Below are positions 31,287 to 46,611 of a stretch of 64,000 nucleotides of DNA, piece by piece; the stretch's first letter is position 1, and each line of letters starts with the position of its first letter. This DNA is from Stutzerimonas stutzeri. Lineage in GTDB: Bacteria > Pseudomonadota > Gammaproteobacteria > Pseudomonadales > Pseudomonadaceae. The stretch is taken from assembly GCF_000219605.1 (NCBI RefSeq), contig NC_015740.1, positions 2,790,001 through 2,854,000 of the forward strand. The letters run 5' to 3'. A program made the position numbers and the translations under genes. Under the pieces are notes generated by a model. That model was not told the origin of the DNA and ran no database searches. It saw only the letters and a program-made list of their open reading frames with translations.

Positions 31287-32332
31287 TGCTCTACTCCCGC
31301 ACCAAACAGCTCATTGAAAGCCTTGGTGCTCGTTGTTGCGAAACCCTGCCCTTCACGGACGACGAAAAACGCGGCGATGGCGTTACGCTCAGCCAGCGCC
31401 AGACCCTGCTCGGGGCCCAACACCATCAGCGCGGTAGACAACCCATCCGCACGCAAGGTCGACCTGTCGATCACCGTGACCGCAGCCAGGTGATGCTCGA
31501 TCGGCCGGCCGCTCAGCGGGTTCAGCGTATGTGAATAGCGCCGCCCTTCCAGCTCGAAATAGTTGCGATAGTCGCCGGAAGTCGAGACGCCCATTCCGTC
31601 GAGCTCGATGATCTTCTGCGCTACGCGCTGGTCGTCCCGGGGGGCCTCGATGGCGACGCGCCAGGGCGATCCGTCGGGTTTGCGGCCTTCGGCCTTGAGC
31701 TCTCCGGTGATCTCCACCAGATAGCTGCGCACGCCCAGTTCTTTCAGGCGATCGATCACACGGTCCACCGCATATCCCGCGGCAATGCTGTTGAAGTCCA
31801 GTTGCAGCGCGACCGACTTGCACAGCTGATCGCCTTCGATACGCAGATGTCGGTGGCCCGTCAGCGCTCGCGCCTCGGCAATCTCTTCCTCAGACGGAAC
31901 ACGCTCGCTGCGCCCCTGCGGGCCAAAGCCCCAAAGGTTGAGCAAGGGCTCGAGTGTAAGGTCGAATGCGCCGTCGCTGTCCGCCGACAGCTGGTCGCCC
32001 GCTGCGACCAATTCGCGCACCGCCTGCGGCATCGGCTCACAGGCTCCACCCGGCAAGGCATTGAAACGCTCGACGTCGGAATCGCTGCGATAGGTCGACA
32101 GCTGCTTGTCGAGGTCGGCGAGGATGGCCTCGACCTCGCCATGCAGGACTTCCTTGGCCGGAACATCGCCGCTGCGCACGTACTTGATCGTATAGGTACT
32201 GCCCATGGTCGGCCCGGTGAAGGCTTCGACCTTGTCCTGAAACAGACAGCCCGTCAGGGCTGTCGCGAGAGCGACAGCGATGACGGGCTGGAGAGACGCG
32301 ACAGCAATGGATCTGAGTGAAGCTCGGATCAT
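31283..32332 (-). CDS. apbE: FAD:protein FMN transferase ApbE
   Basis: ApbE covalently attaches FMN to threonines of NqrB and NqrC. The 349-residue protein has a lipoprotein-type signal (VALATALTGC, lipobox cysteine near residue 29), so it faces the periplasm on the inner membrane. Conserved parts are GPTMGSTYTIKYV, LQLDFNSIAAGYAVDR and YSHTLNPLSGRP, with metal-binding residues near VSTSGDYRNYFE. The start at ATG 32332 lies 2 nt after the nqrF stop. Confidence 0.95.
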   Translation of the reverse strand: MIRASLRSIAVASLQPVIAVALATALTGCLFQDKVEAFTGPTMGSTYTIKYVRSGDVPAKEVLHGEVEAILADLDKQLSTYRSDSDVERFNALPGGACEPMPQAVRELVAAGDQLSADSDGAFDLTLEPLLNLWGFGPQGRSERVPSEEEIAEARALTGHRHLRIEGDQLCKSVALQLDFNSIAAGYAVDRVIDRLKELGVRSYLVEITGELKAEGRKPDGSPWRVAIEAPRDDQRVAQKIIELDGMGVSTSGDYRNYFELEGRRYSHTLNPLSGRPIEHHLAAVTVIDRSTLRADGLSTALMVLGPEQGLALAERNAIAAFFVVREGQGFATTSTKAFNELFGAGVEQ

Positions 32333-32333
32333 G

Positions 32334-33557
32334 CTAGCCGCCGAAGTCGTCGAGCAGGATGTTCTCCGGCTCCACACCCAGGTCAGTGAGCATCTTGATG
32401 ACCGAGGCGTTCATCATGGGCGGGCCGCACATGTAGAACTCGCAATCCTCCGGGGCCGGATGGTCCTTCAGATAGTTCTCGTACAGCACGTTGTGGATGA
32501 AGCCGGTCGGGCCGTCCCAGTTGTCTTCCGGCAGCGGATCGGACAGCGCCAGATGCCACTCGAAGTTCGGGTTCTCGGCCTGCAGCTGATCGTACTCTTC
32601 GACGTAGAAGGCCTCGCGCATGGAACGCGCACCGTACCAGAAGCTCATCTTGCGCTTGGACTTCAGACGCTTGAGCTGATCGAAGATGTGCGAACGCATC
32701 GGCGCCATGCCGGCACCACCACCGATGAAGACCATCTCGGCGTCGGTGTCCTTGGCGAAGAACTCACCGAAGGGTCCGTAGACGGTGATCTTGTCGCCCG
32801 GCTTGAGGCTGAACACGTAGGACGACATCTTGCCCGGCGGCACATCGTCACGACCCGGCGGCGGCGAGGCGATACGGATGTTGAACTTCACCAGACCGCG
32901 CTCTTCCGGATAGTTGGCCATGGAGTAGGCACGAATGACGGTCTCGTCGCACTTCGATACGTACTTCCACTGATCGAACTTGTCCCAGTCGCCGCGATAC
33001 TCCTCCTGGATGTCGAAATCCCGATAACGCACTTCGTGCGGCGGGCACTCCAGCTGGACGTAGCCGCCTGCGCGGAAGTCGACGTTCTCGCCTTCCGGCA
33101 GACGAAGCGTCAGCTCCTTGATGAAGGTAGCCACGTTGGGATTGGACTCCACCGTGCACTCCCACTTCTTCACGCCGAAGACTTCTTCCGGGACCTCGAT
33201 CTTCATGTCCGCCTTGACCGGGGTTTGGCAGGACAGACGCCATCCCTCACCGGCCTCACGACGGGTGAAGTGCGACTCCTCGGTGGGCAGCATCTCGCCG
33301 CCACCGCTCTCGACGATGCACTTGCACTGCGCGCAGGTACCGCCGCCGCCACAGGCGGACGAGAGGAAGATGTTGTTGGCAGCCAGCGTCTGCAGCAGCT
33401 TGCCGCCGGCCGGAACGGTGATGGTTCGCTCACCGTTGATCTCGATGGACACGTCGCCGCTGGATACCAGCTTGGCGCGCGCAGCCAGGATGATCACCAC
33501 CAGCGCAAGCACGATGGCGGTGAACATACCGATGGCGAGGAAAATTTCGTAACTCAT
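32334..33557 (-). CDS. nqrF: Na+-translocating NADH:quinone reductase subunit F
   Basis: NqrF is the electron-entry subunit. The 407-residue protein has one N-terminal membrane helix ([18 protein letters not shown]), a ferredoxin-like [2Fe-2S] domain with [15 protein letters not shown] (about residues 68-82), an FAD domain with [11 protein letters not shown], and an NADH-binding domain with [14 protein letters not shown]. It oxidises cytosolic NADH. It is the sixth structural gene of a complete nqrABCDEF operon. Confidence 0.97.
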   Translation of the reverse strand: MSYEIFLAIGMFTAIVLALVVIILAARAKLVSSGDVSIEINGERTITVPAGGKLLQTLAANNIFLSSACGGGGTCAQCKCIVESGGGEMLPTEESHFTRREAGEGWRLSCQTPVKADMKIEVPEEVFGVKKWECTVESNPNVATFIKELTLRLPEGENVDFRAGGYVQLECPPHEVRYRDFDIQEEYRGDWDKFDQWKYVSKCDETVIRAYSMANYPEERGLVKFNIRIASPPPGRDDVPPGKMSSYVFSLKPGDKITVYGPFGEFFAKDTDAEMVFIGGGAGMAPMRSHIFDQLKRLKSKRKMSFWYGARSMREAFYVEEYDQLQAENPNFEWHLALSDPLPEDNWDGPTGFIHNVLYENYLKDHPAPEDCEFYMCGPPMMNASVIKMLTDLGVEPENILLDDFGG

Positions 33558-33572
33558 CAGTTCGTTCCGTCC

Positions 33573-34181
33573 TTACAGCTGTACGCCAGAGAAAGACATG
33601 AAGCCCAGCGACATCAGTCCGATGGTGATGAAGGTGATACCCAACCCCTGCAACCCATCCGGAACATCGCTGTACTTGAGCTTCTCGCGAATACCCGCCA
33701 GCAGCGCGATGGCCAGCGCCCAGGACAGACCCGAGCCCACGCCATACACCACGCTCTCGCCGAGGTTGTAGTCGCGTTCGACCATGAACAGCGTGCCACC
33801 CATGATGGCGCAGTTCACGGTAATCAGCGGCAGGAACACACCGAGCGCGTTGTAGAGGCTGGGTACGTATTTATCCAACAGCATCTCGAGGATCTGCACG
33901 ATTGCCGCGATCACGCCGATGTAGCTGAGCAGGCCGAGGAAGCTCAGATCGACGTCCGGCAATCCGGCCCAGGACAAAGCCCCAGCCTTGAGCAGGTAGG
34001 CATAGATCAGGTTGTTGGCCGGTACGGTAATGGCCTGCACCACGATGACCGCGATGCCCAGACCGATGGCCGTCTCCACCTTCTTCGAGATGGCGATGAA
34101 GGTACACATGCCGAGGAAGAACGCCAGGGCCATGTTCTCGATGAACACGGCGCGGACGAACAGGCTAATGTAATGCTCCAT
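33573..34181 (-). CDS. nqrE: Na+-translocating NADH:quinone reductase subunit E
   Basis: NqrE is a six-helix membrane subunit (202 aa), homologous to NqrD in inverted topology; the pair forms part of the sodium path and holds an iron centre. [21 protein letters not shown] and the [12 protein letters not shown] segment, with its conserved cysteine, are diagnostic. A second conserved cysteine lies in [12 protein letters not shown]. The ATG shares one base with the nqrD stop at 34181. Confidence 0.96.
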   Translation of the reverse strand: MEHYISLFVRAVFIENMALAFFLGMCTFIAISKKVETAIGLGIAVIVVQAITVPANNLIYAYLLKAGALSWAGLPDVDLSFLGLLSYIGVIAAIVQILEMLLDKYVPSLYNALGVFLPLITVNCAIMGGTLFMVERDYNLGESVVYGVGSGLSWALAIALLAGIREKLKYSDVPDGLQGLGITFITIGLMSLGFMSFSGVQL

Positions 34182-34855
34182 TAGTAAGCCTCCTTGTTAG
34201 AGACTTGCGGGGCCATCTTGAACGAGGGTTTTTCAAGCTGCTCCTTCTTCCAGGTGCGAATGCCCCAGATGATCAGGCCGATCAGGAAGAAGGCCGAAGG
34301 GGGAAGCAGCAACAAGCCATTGGGCTGATACCAGCCGCCATCGTTGACCACCGGAATGATGGTGTAACCCATCAGCTTGCCGGCACCGAACAGCTCGCGG
34401 ATGACCCCCAGGACGATCAGCATGGCGCTGTAGCCCAGACCGTTGCCGATACCGTCGAAGAACGACACCACGGGCGGGTTCTGCATGGCGAATGCTTCCG
34501 CCCGGCCCATCACGATGCAGTTGGTGATGATCAGGCCGACGAACACCGACAGCTGCTTGGACAGCGAATAGGCATAGGCCTTGAGCACCTGATCGACCAC
34601 GATCACCAGCGAGGCGATGATCACCATCTGCACGATCATGCGGATCGAACTGGGGATCTGGCTGCGGATCATCGAGATGAACAGGTTCGAGAACCCGGTG
34701 ACCAGCGTCAAGGCAATGGACATCACCAGCGCGGTCTTCAGGTTCGAGGTGACCGCCAGGGCCGAACAGATGCCGAGGATCTGCAGGCCGATGGGGTTGT
34801 TATTGAATATCGGATCGAACAGAACTTGTTTGATAGTGGGTTGCGACATGCTCAT
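34181..34855 (-). CDS. nqrD: Na+-translocating NADH:quinone reductase subunit D
   Basis: The 224-residue membrane protein begins [20 protein letters not shown] and has about six helices, with conserved cysteines in [14 protein letters not shown] and [15 protein letters not shown] that match the iron-ligand cysteines of NqrD. It overlaps nqrC by 4 nt upstream. Its place in the cluster and similarity to RnfE-type subunits distinguish it; the nqrA and nqrF genes exclude an Rnf operon. Confidence 0.96.
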   Translation of the reverse strand: MSMSQPTIKQVLFDPIFNNNPIGLQILGICSALAVTSNLKTALVMSIALTLVTGFSNLFISMIRSQIPSSIRMIVQMVIIASLVIVVDQVLKAYAYSLSKQLSVFVGLIITNCIVMGRAEAFAMQNPPVVSFFDGIGNGLGYSAMLIVLGVIRELFGAGKLMGYTIIPVVNDGGWYQPNGLLLLPPSAFFLIGLIIWGIRTWKKEQLEKPSFKMAPQVSNKEAY

Positions 34856-35640
34856 GCCTCCCCTGTGCGCAGTTTAGCGATAAAGGTGCCGAAGCCGTTC
34901 TCGCCCAGCCAGAAGTGCAACAGGTTGTTCACGCCGTTGCTGGTCAGGGTCGCGCCCGCCAGGCCGTCGACCTGATGATCTGCCTTGGCGCTCTGCGGAT
35001 CTACGTTGCCCTTGACGATCTGTATGGCCAGCTTGCCGTTGTCATCGAACAACTCCTTGCCCGTCCACAGACCACGCCATTTCGGATTATCGACTTCGCC
35101 ACCGAGACCGGGGGTTTCGCCATGCTGGTAGAAGCCAAAGCCGGCGATGGTATCCAGGTCACCCTTGACGGCCATGAAGCCGTACAGCGTGGACCACAGA
35201 CCATAACCCCGCACCGGCAGGATCAGCGTGTCGAGCTGGCCGTCTTCTTCCACTATATAAACAGTGCTGTAACGCTCACGGCGCTTGATGGAAGCGATGT
35301 CTTCCGAACCGGGAAGCGCCTCGGAGAGTGCCGGATCCTTCGCAGCCACGAGCGGGTCGAAGGTCTGCGGATCGAACTCGTCGCTGAACGTGCCGGTTTC
35401 CAGATCGACCAGCCTGGCAATGATTCGCTCGTTATAAAGCGCCTTGACCTGATTGGCGGACATGCCCGCCTCGCCCAGCCCGGCGATCGCCAGGATGCTG
35501 CGCTGCTTGTCCAGTTGGCGGTTCTCCAGTTGCGTCGGGCGCAACGCTACCGCTGCGCCAGCAACGAATACCGAGCAGACCAGGCAGACCAGCAAGGCAA
35601 CCGTCAATGTACGGACGGTGGATTCTTTTTGACTAGACAT
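34852..35640 (-). CDS. nqrC: Na+-translocating NADH:quinone reductase subunit C
   Basis: NqrC has one N-terminal helix ([20 protein letters not shown]) and a periplasmic domain carrying covalent FMN. The flavinylation motif is [10 protein letters not shown], with the acceptor threonine at residue 231 of 262. ApbE, encoded downstream, makes this bond. The gene overlaps nqrB by 8 nt. Confidence 0.96.
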   Translation of the reverse strand: MSSQKESTVRTLTVALLVCLVCSVFVAGAAVALRPTQLENRQLDKQRSILAIAGLGEAGMSANQVKALYNERIIARLVDLETGTFSDEFDPQTFDPLVAAKDPALSEALPGSEDIASIKRRERYSTVYIVEEDGQLDTLILPVRGYGLWSTLYGFMAVKGDLDTIAGFGFYQHGETPGLGGEVDNPKWRGLWTGKELFDDNGKLAIQIVKGNVDPQSAKADHQVDGLAGATLTSNGVNNLLHFWLGENGFGTFIAKLRTGEA

Positions 35641-36844
35641 TGCGTGCCAGCCTCCGCTTGATATTGGCCTGGATGACGAAGTGGTCGATCAACGGTGCGC
35701 ACAGGTTGGCGAACAGGATCGCCAGCATCATGCCTTCCGGGAAGGCGGGGTTGACCACGCGGATCAGCACGACCATAACACCGATGAGGATGCCGAACAC
35801 CCACTTGCCGGTATTGGTCATGGAGGCCGACACCGGGTCGGTCGCCATGAAGATCATGCCGAAGGCGAAGCCACCGACGACCATGTGCCAGTACCAGGGC
35901 ATGCCGAACAGCGGGTTGGTCTCGGAGCCGATCAGGTTGAACAGCGTGCTCAGCGCAATCATGCCCAGCATCACGCCGGTGACGATGCGCCAGGAGGCAA
36001 TCTTGCTGCCGATCAGGACGGCGCCGCCGATGAAGATGGCCAGGGTGCTGGTTTCACCGATCGAGCCGTGAATGGTGCCGACGAAGGCGTCCATCCAGGT
36101 GATGCCGCTGCTGATCACATTCTCGATGCCACCTGCGAAGCCCAGGCTCAGCGCGGTTGCACCGGCATAGCCATCGACCGCGGTCCACACGGCATCACCG
36201 GACATCTGTGCCGGATAGGCGAAGAACAGGAAGGCCCGCGCGGTCAGCGCCGGGTTGAGGAAGTTCTTGCCGGTACCGCCGAAGACTTCCTTGCCGATCA
36301 CGACGCCGAAGCTGATGCCCAGCGCGACCTGCCACAGCGGGATGGTCGGCGGCAGGATCAGGGCGAACAGCACCGAGGTCACGAAGAAACCTTCGTTGAC
36401 TTCATGCTTGCGGATCGAGGCGAACAGCACTTCCCAGAAACCGCCGACGATGAAGGTCACCGCGTAGATCGGCAGGAAGTAGGCCGCACCCTGGATGAAG
36501 TTATCCCACAGGCTGCCCGGGTCGAAGCCGGCCAGCGCGCCGATCAGCGCGAAGCGCCAGCCTTCCTGCGCCGCCAACAGATCGGGGCTCTGCGCATAGA
36601 TCAGGTTGGCCTGGTAACCGGTGTTCCACATGCCGAAGAACATCGCCGGGAAGGTGCACAACCAGACGGTGATCATCATGCGCTTGAGGTCGATGCCGTC
36701 ACGCACGTGCGCGGTGGTCTTGGTGACGCTGCCCGGACGATAAAGGAAGGTATCGGCGGCTTCGTACAGCGCGTACCACTTTTCGTACTTGCCACCCTTT
36801 TCGAAGTGATGCTCGATCTTGTCGAGGAATGCGCGAATGCCCAT
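35633..36844 (-). CDS. nqrB: Na+-translocating NADH:quinone reductase subunit B
   Basis: NqrB is the 403-residue, ten-helix membrane subunit that binds riboflavin and covalent FMN and forms the main sodium channel. The flavinylation motif [12 protein letters not shown] is visible around residue 230, and the N-terminal [20 protein letters not shown] is typical. Genome context (nqrA 3 nt upstream, nqrC overlapping downstream) is the canonical order. Confidence 0.97.
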   Translation of the reverse strand: MGIRAFLDKIEHHFEKGGKYEKWYALYEAADTFLYRPGSVTKTTAHVRDGIDLKRMMITVWLCTFPAMFFGMWNTGYQANLIYAQSPDLLAAQEGWRFALIGALAGFDPGSLWDNFIQGAAYFLPIYAVTFIVGGFWEVLFASIRKHEVNEGFFVTSVLFALILPPTIPLWQVALGISFGVVIGKEVFGGTGKNFLNPALTARAFLFFAYPAQMSGDAVWTAVDGYAGATALSLGFAGGIENVISSGITWMDAFVGTIHGSIGETSTLAIFIGGAVLIGSKIASWRIVTGVMLGMIALSTLFNLIGSETNPLFGMPWYWHMVVGGFAFGMIFMATDPVSASMTNTGKWVFGILIGVMVVLIRVVNPAFPEGMMLAILFANLCAPLIDHFVIQANIKRRLARNV

Positions 36845-36847
36845 GCC

Positions 36848-38520
<1,673 letters not shown>

Positions 38521-39972
38521 TTAGCGCGGGAAGGCCGGAGGGTTGACCCCTGCCATGTCTTCCATCACACGCACCACCTGGCAGCTGTAACCGAACTCGT
38601 TGTCGTACCAGACGTACAGCACGACGCGGTTGTCATTGCAGATGGTCGCCTCGGCGTCCACTACGCCAGCATGGCGAGAACCAACGAAATCAGTGGATAC
38701 AACTTCCTGCGAGTTGACGAAATCGATCTGCTTCTGCAGGTCAGAGTGCATGGCCATCTGGCGCAGGTACTCGTTGATCTCGTCGCGGCTGGTGGCCTTC
38801 TCCAGGTTCAGGTTGAGGATGGCCATCGAAACGTTCGGCGTCGGCACGCGGATCGCGTTGCCGGTCAGCTTGCCCTTGAGCACCGGCAGCGCCTTGGCAG
38901 CTGCAGTGGCGGCGCCGGTCTCGGTGATGACCATGTTCAGCGCAGCGCTACGGCCACGGCGGCTGCCCTTGTGGAAGTTGTCGATCAGGTTCTGGTCGTT
39001 GGTGTAGGAATGCACGGTTTCGACGTGGCCGTTGACGATGCCGTACTGATCGTTCACCGCCTTGAGCACCGGCACGATGGCATTGGTGGTGCAGGACGCC
39101 GCGGAGATGATCTTGTCATCGGCAGTGATGTCGCCATGGTTGATGCCATGCACGATGTTCTTCAGCTCGCCCTTGCCCGGTGCAGTGAGCACCACGCGAG
39201 CGACGCCCGGACACTTGAGGTGCTGACCCAGACCTTCGGCGTCACGCCACTTGCCGGTGTTGTCCACCAGCAGAGCGTTCTCGATGCCGTACTGAGTGTA
39301 GTCCACCGAGGCCGGATCGTTGGAGTAGATCACCTGGATCAGGTTGCCATTGGCGGTGATGGTGTTGTTCGCCTCATCGATGGTGATGGTGCCATCGAAG
39401 GGACCATGCACCGAGTCGCGACGCAGCAGGCTGGCGCGCTTGACCAGATCGTTGTCGGAACCCTTGCGCACGACGATGGCGCGCAGGCGCAGGCCGTCGC
39501 CACCACCGGTCTTCTCGATCAGGATGCGCGCCAGCAGGCGGCCGATGCGGCCGAAACCGTACAGCACGACGTCAGTACCCTTGTGCCCGGTAGCAGCGTG
39601 ACGCTTGTCGGCGACCTCGGCCAGCTCTTCGCGCACGAACTGCTCGAGGCTGCGGCCGTTGCCGGCGTCCTTGTACTTGGCGACCAGCTTGCCGAGATCG
39701 ACCGAGGCGGCGCCGAGGTTCATCTCGCTCATGGTCTTGAGGATCTGGAAGGTGTCGTGCACCGACAGCTCGGTCTCGTCGGCGATGCGGTGACGGGCGA
39801 AACGGTGCGCCTTGAGGATGGCGATCACCGAACGGTTGATCAGGCCACGGCCGTAGATCGAAGTCACCACGTTGTTGTTGCGATACAGCTGACCAATCAG
39901 CGGAATCATCGCTTCGGCGAGGGCTTCGCGGTCAATCCATTCACCAAGACACTGGTCGGGCTTCTGAGTCAC
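38521..39972 (-). CDS. gap: Glyceraldehyde-3-phosphate dehydrogenase with N-terminal extension
   Basis: The 483-residue protein is a GAPDH with about 125 extra N-terminal residues, a form known in Pseudomonas. The NAD-binding GFGRIGRLLARIL motif begins near residue 134 instead of residue 8, and the catalytic cysteine is in SAASCTTNAIVPVLK. The extension (IGQLYRNNNVVTSIYGRGL, and a helical region SLEQFVREELAEVAD) is of unknown role. The start is GTG 39972, with AAGGA 7 nt upstream. The gene is divergent from mfd and has its own promoter and terminator. Confidence 0.93.
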   Translation of the reverse strand: MTQKPDQCLGEWIDREALAEAMIPLIGQLYRNNNVVTSIYGRGLINRSVIAILKAHRFARHRIADETELSVHDTFQILKTMSEMNLGAASVDLGKLVAKYKDAGNGRSLEQFVREELAEVADKRHAATGHKGTDVVLYGFGRIGRLLARILIEKTGGGDGLRLRAIVVRKGSDNDLVKRASLLRRDSVHGPFDGTITIDEANNTITANGNLIQVIYSNDPASVDYTQYGIENALLVDNTGKWRDAEGLGQHLKCPGVARVVLTAPGKGELKNIVHGINHGDITADDKIISAASCTTNAIVPVLKAVNDQYGIVNGHVETVHSYTNDQNLIDNFHKGSRRGRSAALNMVITETGAATAAAKALPVLKGKLTGNAIRVPTPNVSMAILNLNLEKATSRDEINEYLRQMAMHSDLQKQIDFVNSQEVVSTDFVGSRHAGVVDAEATICNDNRVVLYVWYDNEFGYSCQVVRVMEDMAGVNPPAFPR

Positions 39973-40015
39973 GGGCAGTTCCTTCCAACATGTAGGGGCT
40001 GAGAAAAGGGGCTAC

Positions 40016-40044
40016 ATTATGACGGCGCACCCTAGCGCCGGCAA
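40016..40044 (-). promoter_or_regulatory. Probable sigma-70 promoter of gap
   Basis: On the minus strand TTGCCG (40039-40044, 4 of 6) and CATAAT (40016-40021, 5 of 6) are separated by exactly 17 nt, about 44 bp before the GTG start of gap. Confidence 0.65.
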
Positions 40045-40131
40045 TCTGCAGCGGACGAAACACTGACAGCCAAGCGCCTCGATAGTTACAATCCCGGCGG
40101 CCTATTTTTTCCATCGGAGCCACGCCCACTC

Positions 40132-43578
<3,447 letters not shown>

Positions 43579-44097
43579 ATGCCGCGTCGCTATCTGGCCC
43601 TGTTGTTATTGTGGCTGGCGCCGCAGGTGCACGCCGAGGCGCTGTATCGCGTCGAGCTGATCCTGTTCCGCCACGCCACGCCGCTGGAGGCCAGCCAGCA
43701 CGCGCCTTACGACTGGGCACGGCAAGCCCGGCCGCTGGAGCCCCGCGCCGAGCGGCAGCCGGCGCTGGAGCACATCGCCGCCCGGCTGACCCCGGAGCAG
43801 GGTTATCAGGTGCTGCTGCACCGCGCCTGGCAGCAGCCGGTCAGCGACGACGGCCCGGCCATCGCCATTCACCAGGGCCAGCGCCACTTCGAACACTATC
43901 CGATCCAGGGCACGCTGAAGCTGCGACCGGGCCGCTACATGCAGACGGACATGACGTTCTGGGTCAACCGCTTCGGCGAGTACGGCCAGCTGCTCGCCAG
44001 CGAACGCCTGACGCAGCGGGTCCGCCTGGTACCCGGCCGGCTGACCTACATCGATCACGACAGCCTCGGGCTGCTGATCGAGCTCAGACGGCTATGA
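43579..44097 (+). CDS. csiV: CsiV family protein
   Basis: The 172-residue product has a signal peptide (MPRRYLALLLLWLAPQVHA) and a mature part beginning EALYRVELILFRH, the CsiV family signature. In Vibrio cholerae CsiV stimulates peptidoglycan synthesis via LpoA and PBP1A in the periplasm; the role in Pseudomonas is inferred. Its ATG follows the mfd stop directly (no gap), so they share an operon. Its stop overlaps an ATG that opens a 19-codon frame leading to the SNF2 gene. Confidence 0.85.
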   Translation: MPRRYLALLLLWLAPQVHAEALYRVELILFRHATPLEASQHAPYDWARQARPLEPRAERQPALEHIAARLTPEQGYQVLLHRAWQQPVSDDGPAIAIHQGQRHFEHYPIQGTLKLRPGRYMQTDMTFWVNRFGEYGQLLASERLTQRVRLVPGRLTYIDHDSLGLLIELRRL

Positions 44098-44156
44098 GCC
44101 TGTCGCCTTTGCGGCCCCGGCGGCGGCATCGCATCCCTGCAGCGGGGGCCTGAACC

Positions 44157-46478
44157 GTGGCCCCAGCACTGCCTTCGCGCCCGGAGCGGCGGATCGACGA
44201 TCTCGCACCGGTGCCGCTGCTCAGCCTGGGCAGCCATCTGGCGACCAACTACCAACCCGGCAACCGGCGCATGGTCAGCGAATACCAGCACCGGGCGGGC
44301 CTGGCGTTTCTCTATGGCTCAGCGCGCGTGCATGGCAAGCGCGACGGCGAGCGCATTCGCCATCCGGCGGACGACGAGCTCCAGCTCATCGCCCGCCAGC
44401 CGCAGGCCGAGCAGGCATTGCGCAAGCAGCTGGAGCAGCTGGGCTTCCGTCCCGCGTTGCGCCAGAGCCTGGCCTTGCCGAAGGAGTCGGCGGAGATGTT
44501 CCAGCTGCCCGGCGAAGAAGCCTGGATCAGGTTCGTCCAGCAGCAGCTGCCGGAGCTGCGTCGCCAGGGCTGGCAGATCGACATTCACCCGGGCTTCGCC
44601 TACGACCTGACCGCCATCGACGCCTGGTACGCCGAGATCGACGAGTCCGCGGCGGAAGACTGGTTCGACCTCGACCTCGGTGTCGTCGTCGACGGCCAGC
44701 GCATCGGCATATTGCCCGTGCTCCTGCGCCTGATCCGCCAGAGCCCTCAGCTGCTCACGCCGCGGGCACTGGCCCAGCGGGGCGATGACGAGCAGCTGCG
44801 CGTGCAGCTGGAGCGACGCGACGGGCAACCGCTGCAGGTGGCTCTGCCCTTCTCCCGCATCAAGCCGATCCTGGCGACGCTTGGCGAACTCTATATGCGC
44901 GAGCCGATGGATGGCCCCGCGCTGCGTCTGAGCAAGGCCGACGGCGCGCGCCTGGCCGGCCTGGAAGGCCTGGCGCCGCACTGGCGCGGGGGCGAGCAGC
45001 TGCGTGCATTCGCTCGACGCCTGCACAGCCCTGGCGCCCAGCCCGGCCAGCCACCCGCCTCGCTGAACGCCACCCTGCGGCCCTACCAGCTGCAGGGCCT
45101 GGCCTGGATGCAGACCCTGCGCGAGCTGGGCGCCGGCGGCATCCTCGGTGATGACATGGGCCTCGGCAAGACACTGCAGAGCCTGGCACACATCCTCGCC
45201 GAAAAGCAGGCCGGACGCCTGGACCGCCCCGCGCTGGTGGTGATGCCCACCAGCCTGATCCCCAACTGGCAGGACGAAGCCAGCCGTTTCGCCCCGCACC
45301 TGCGCGTGCTGACGCTCACCGGCAGTGGCCGGCAGAAGCACTTCGCCGGGATCGCCGATCACGACCTGCTGCTGACCAGCTACGCCTTGCTGACACGCGA
45401 CATCGCCGTGCTGCGCGAGCAACCGCTGCATCTGCTGATCCTTGACGAGGCGCAGCACATCAAGAATCCCTCCAGCAAGGCCGCCCAGGCGGTGCGCGAG
45501 CTGCAGACCCGGCAACGGCTGTGCCTGACCGGCACGCCATTGGAAAACCACCTGGGCGAGCTATGGTCGCTGTTCCACTTCCTCATGCCCGGCTGGCTCG
45601 GCGATGCGCGGCGCTTCACCCAGGATTACCGCAACCCCATCGAGAAGCATGGCGACGAGGCCCGTCTGGCACATCTGCGCGCGCGCCTCCGGCCGTTCCT
45701 GCTGCGCCGCACAAAGGAACAGGTGGCCACCGAGCTGCCGGCCAAGAACGAGTTCGCCCACTGGGTCGAGCTGTCGCCCGCCCAGCGCGAACGCTACGAG
45801 ACGCTACGCCTGGCCATGGACCGCAAGGTCCGCGATGAAATCGAGCGCAAGGGCCTGGCGCGCAGCCAGATGGTCATCCTCGAGGCGCTGCTCAAGCTGC
45901 GGCAGGTCTGCTGCGATCTGCGCCTGCTCAAGGGCGATGCCGTTGCGACGTCTCGCGGCAGCAGCTCGGGCAAGCTGGACAGCCTGCTGGACATGCTCGA
46001 CGAGCTGATGAGCGAAGGACGCCGCGTGCTGCTGTTTTCCCAGTTCACCTCGATGCTGGCGCTGATTGAACAGGCGCTGCTCAAGCGCGGCATCACCTAC
46101 GTCAAGCTGACCGGCGAGACCGATGATCGACGCATGCCGGTCGAACGCTTCCAGGCCGGCGAAGTGCCGCTGTTTCTCATCAGCCTGAAGGCCGGCGGCA
46201 CCGGACTGAACCTGACGGCCGCCGACACGGTGATCCATTACGATCCCTGGTGGAACCCCGCTGCCGAGAACCAGGCTACCGACCGCGCCTATCGCATCGG
46301 TCAGGACAAGCCGGTGTTCGTCTATCGTCTGATCACCCGCGGCACCGTCGAGGAGCGTATCCGCGAGCTGCAGGCGCGCAAGGCCGAGCTGGCCGCCGGC
46401 GTGCTGGAGGGCAGCGGTGAAGGCGGCTGGCAGCTGGCCGAGCAGGACATCGAAGCGCTCTTCGCGCCGCTGCCTTGA
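44157..46478 (+). CDS. SNF2-family DEAD/DEAH-box ATPase
   Basis: This 773-residue protein is a SWI2/SNF2-type double-stranded nucleic acid translocase. Motif I is GDDMGLGKTLQSLA, motif II is the DEAQ box LLILDEAQHIKNP, and the helicase C-terminal domain ends in ATDRAYRIGQDKPVFVYRL. The first 300 residues are a poorly conserved domain (LSLGSHLATNYQPGN); the SWIM zinc finger found at the N-terminus of many bacterial relatives is absent. The GTG start lies 3 nt after a 19-codon frame. It is 100-odd bp upstream of a small conserved gene, leading toward the ligase cluster. The substrate is unknown. Confidence 0.9.
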   Translation: MAPALPSRPERRIDDLAPVPLLSLGSHLATNYQPGNRRMVSEYQHRAGLAFLYGSARVHGKRDGERIRHPADDELQLIARQPQAEQALRKQLEQLGFRPALRQSLALPKESAEMFQLPGEEAWIRFVQQQLPELRRQGWQIDIHPGFAYDLTAIDAWYAEIDESAAEDWFDLDLGVVVDGQRIGILPVLLRLIRQSPQLLTPRALAQRGDDEQLRVQLERRDGQPLQVALPFSRIKPILATLGELYMREPMDGPALRLSKADGARLAGLEGLAPHWRGGEQLRAFARRLHSPGAQPGQPPASLNATLRPYQLQGLAWMQTLRELGAGGILGDDMGLGKTLQSLAHILAEKQAGRLDRPALVVMPTSLIPNWQDEASRFAPHLRVLTLTGSGRQKHFAGIADHDLLLTSYALLTRDIAVLREQPLHLLILDEAQHIKNPSSKAAQAVRELQTRQRLCLTGTPLENHLGELWSLFHFLMPGWLGDARRFTQDYRNPIEKHGDEARLAHLRARLRPFLLRRTKEQVATELPAKNEFAHWVELSPAQRERYETLRLAMDRKVRDEIERKGLARSQMVILEALLKLRQVCCDLRLLKGDAVATSRGSSSGKLDSLLDMLDELMSEGRRVLLFSQFTSMLALIEQALLKRGITYVKLTGETDDRRMPVERFQAGEVPLFLISLKAGGTGLNLTAADTVIHYDPWWNPAAENQATDRAYRIGQDKPVFVYRLITRGTVEERIRELQARKAELAAGVLEGSGEGGWQLAEQDIEALFAPLP

Positions 46479-46611
46479 GCCATGCCTGGCGAAGTTGTGA
46501 CGCCGACAAGCGCAGCATTTCGCGCTTTGCCAGATCATCGCCACCTCGTTTAACTTCTCACCAGACGACGGCATGGCCGTCCCCACCCGCCAGCGCTACA
46601 AGGAGCAACCC

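Noticed and set aside
32280..34184. 634-codon plus-strand open frame over nqrF and nqrE
   Set aside because: Shadow of the real nqr genes, with no recognisable domain.
44094..44153. 19-codon small gene after csiV
   Set aside because: Too short to support as a gene from one sequence; noted only as a possible coupling frame.
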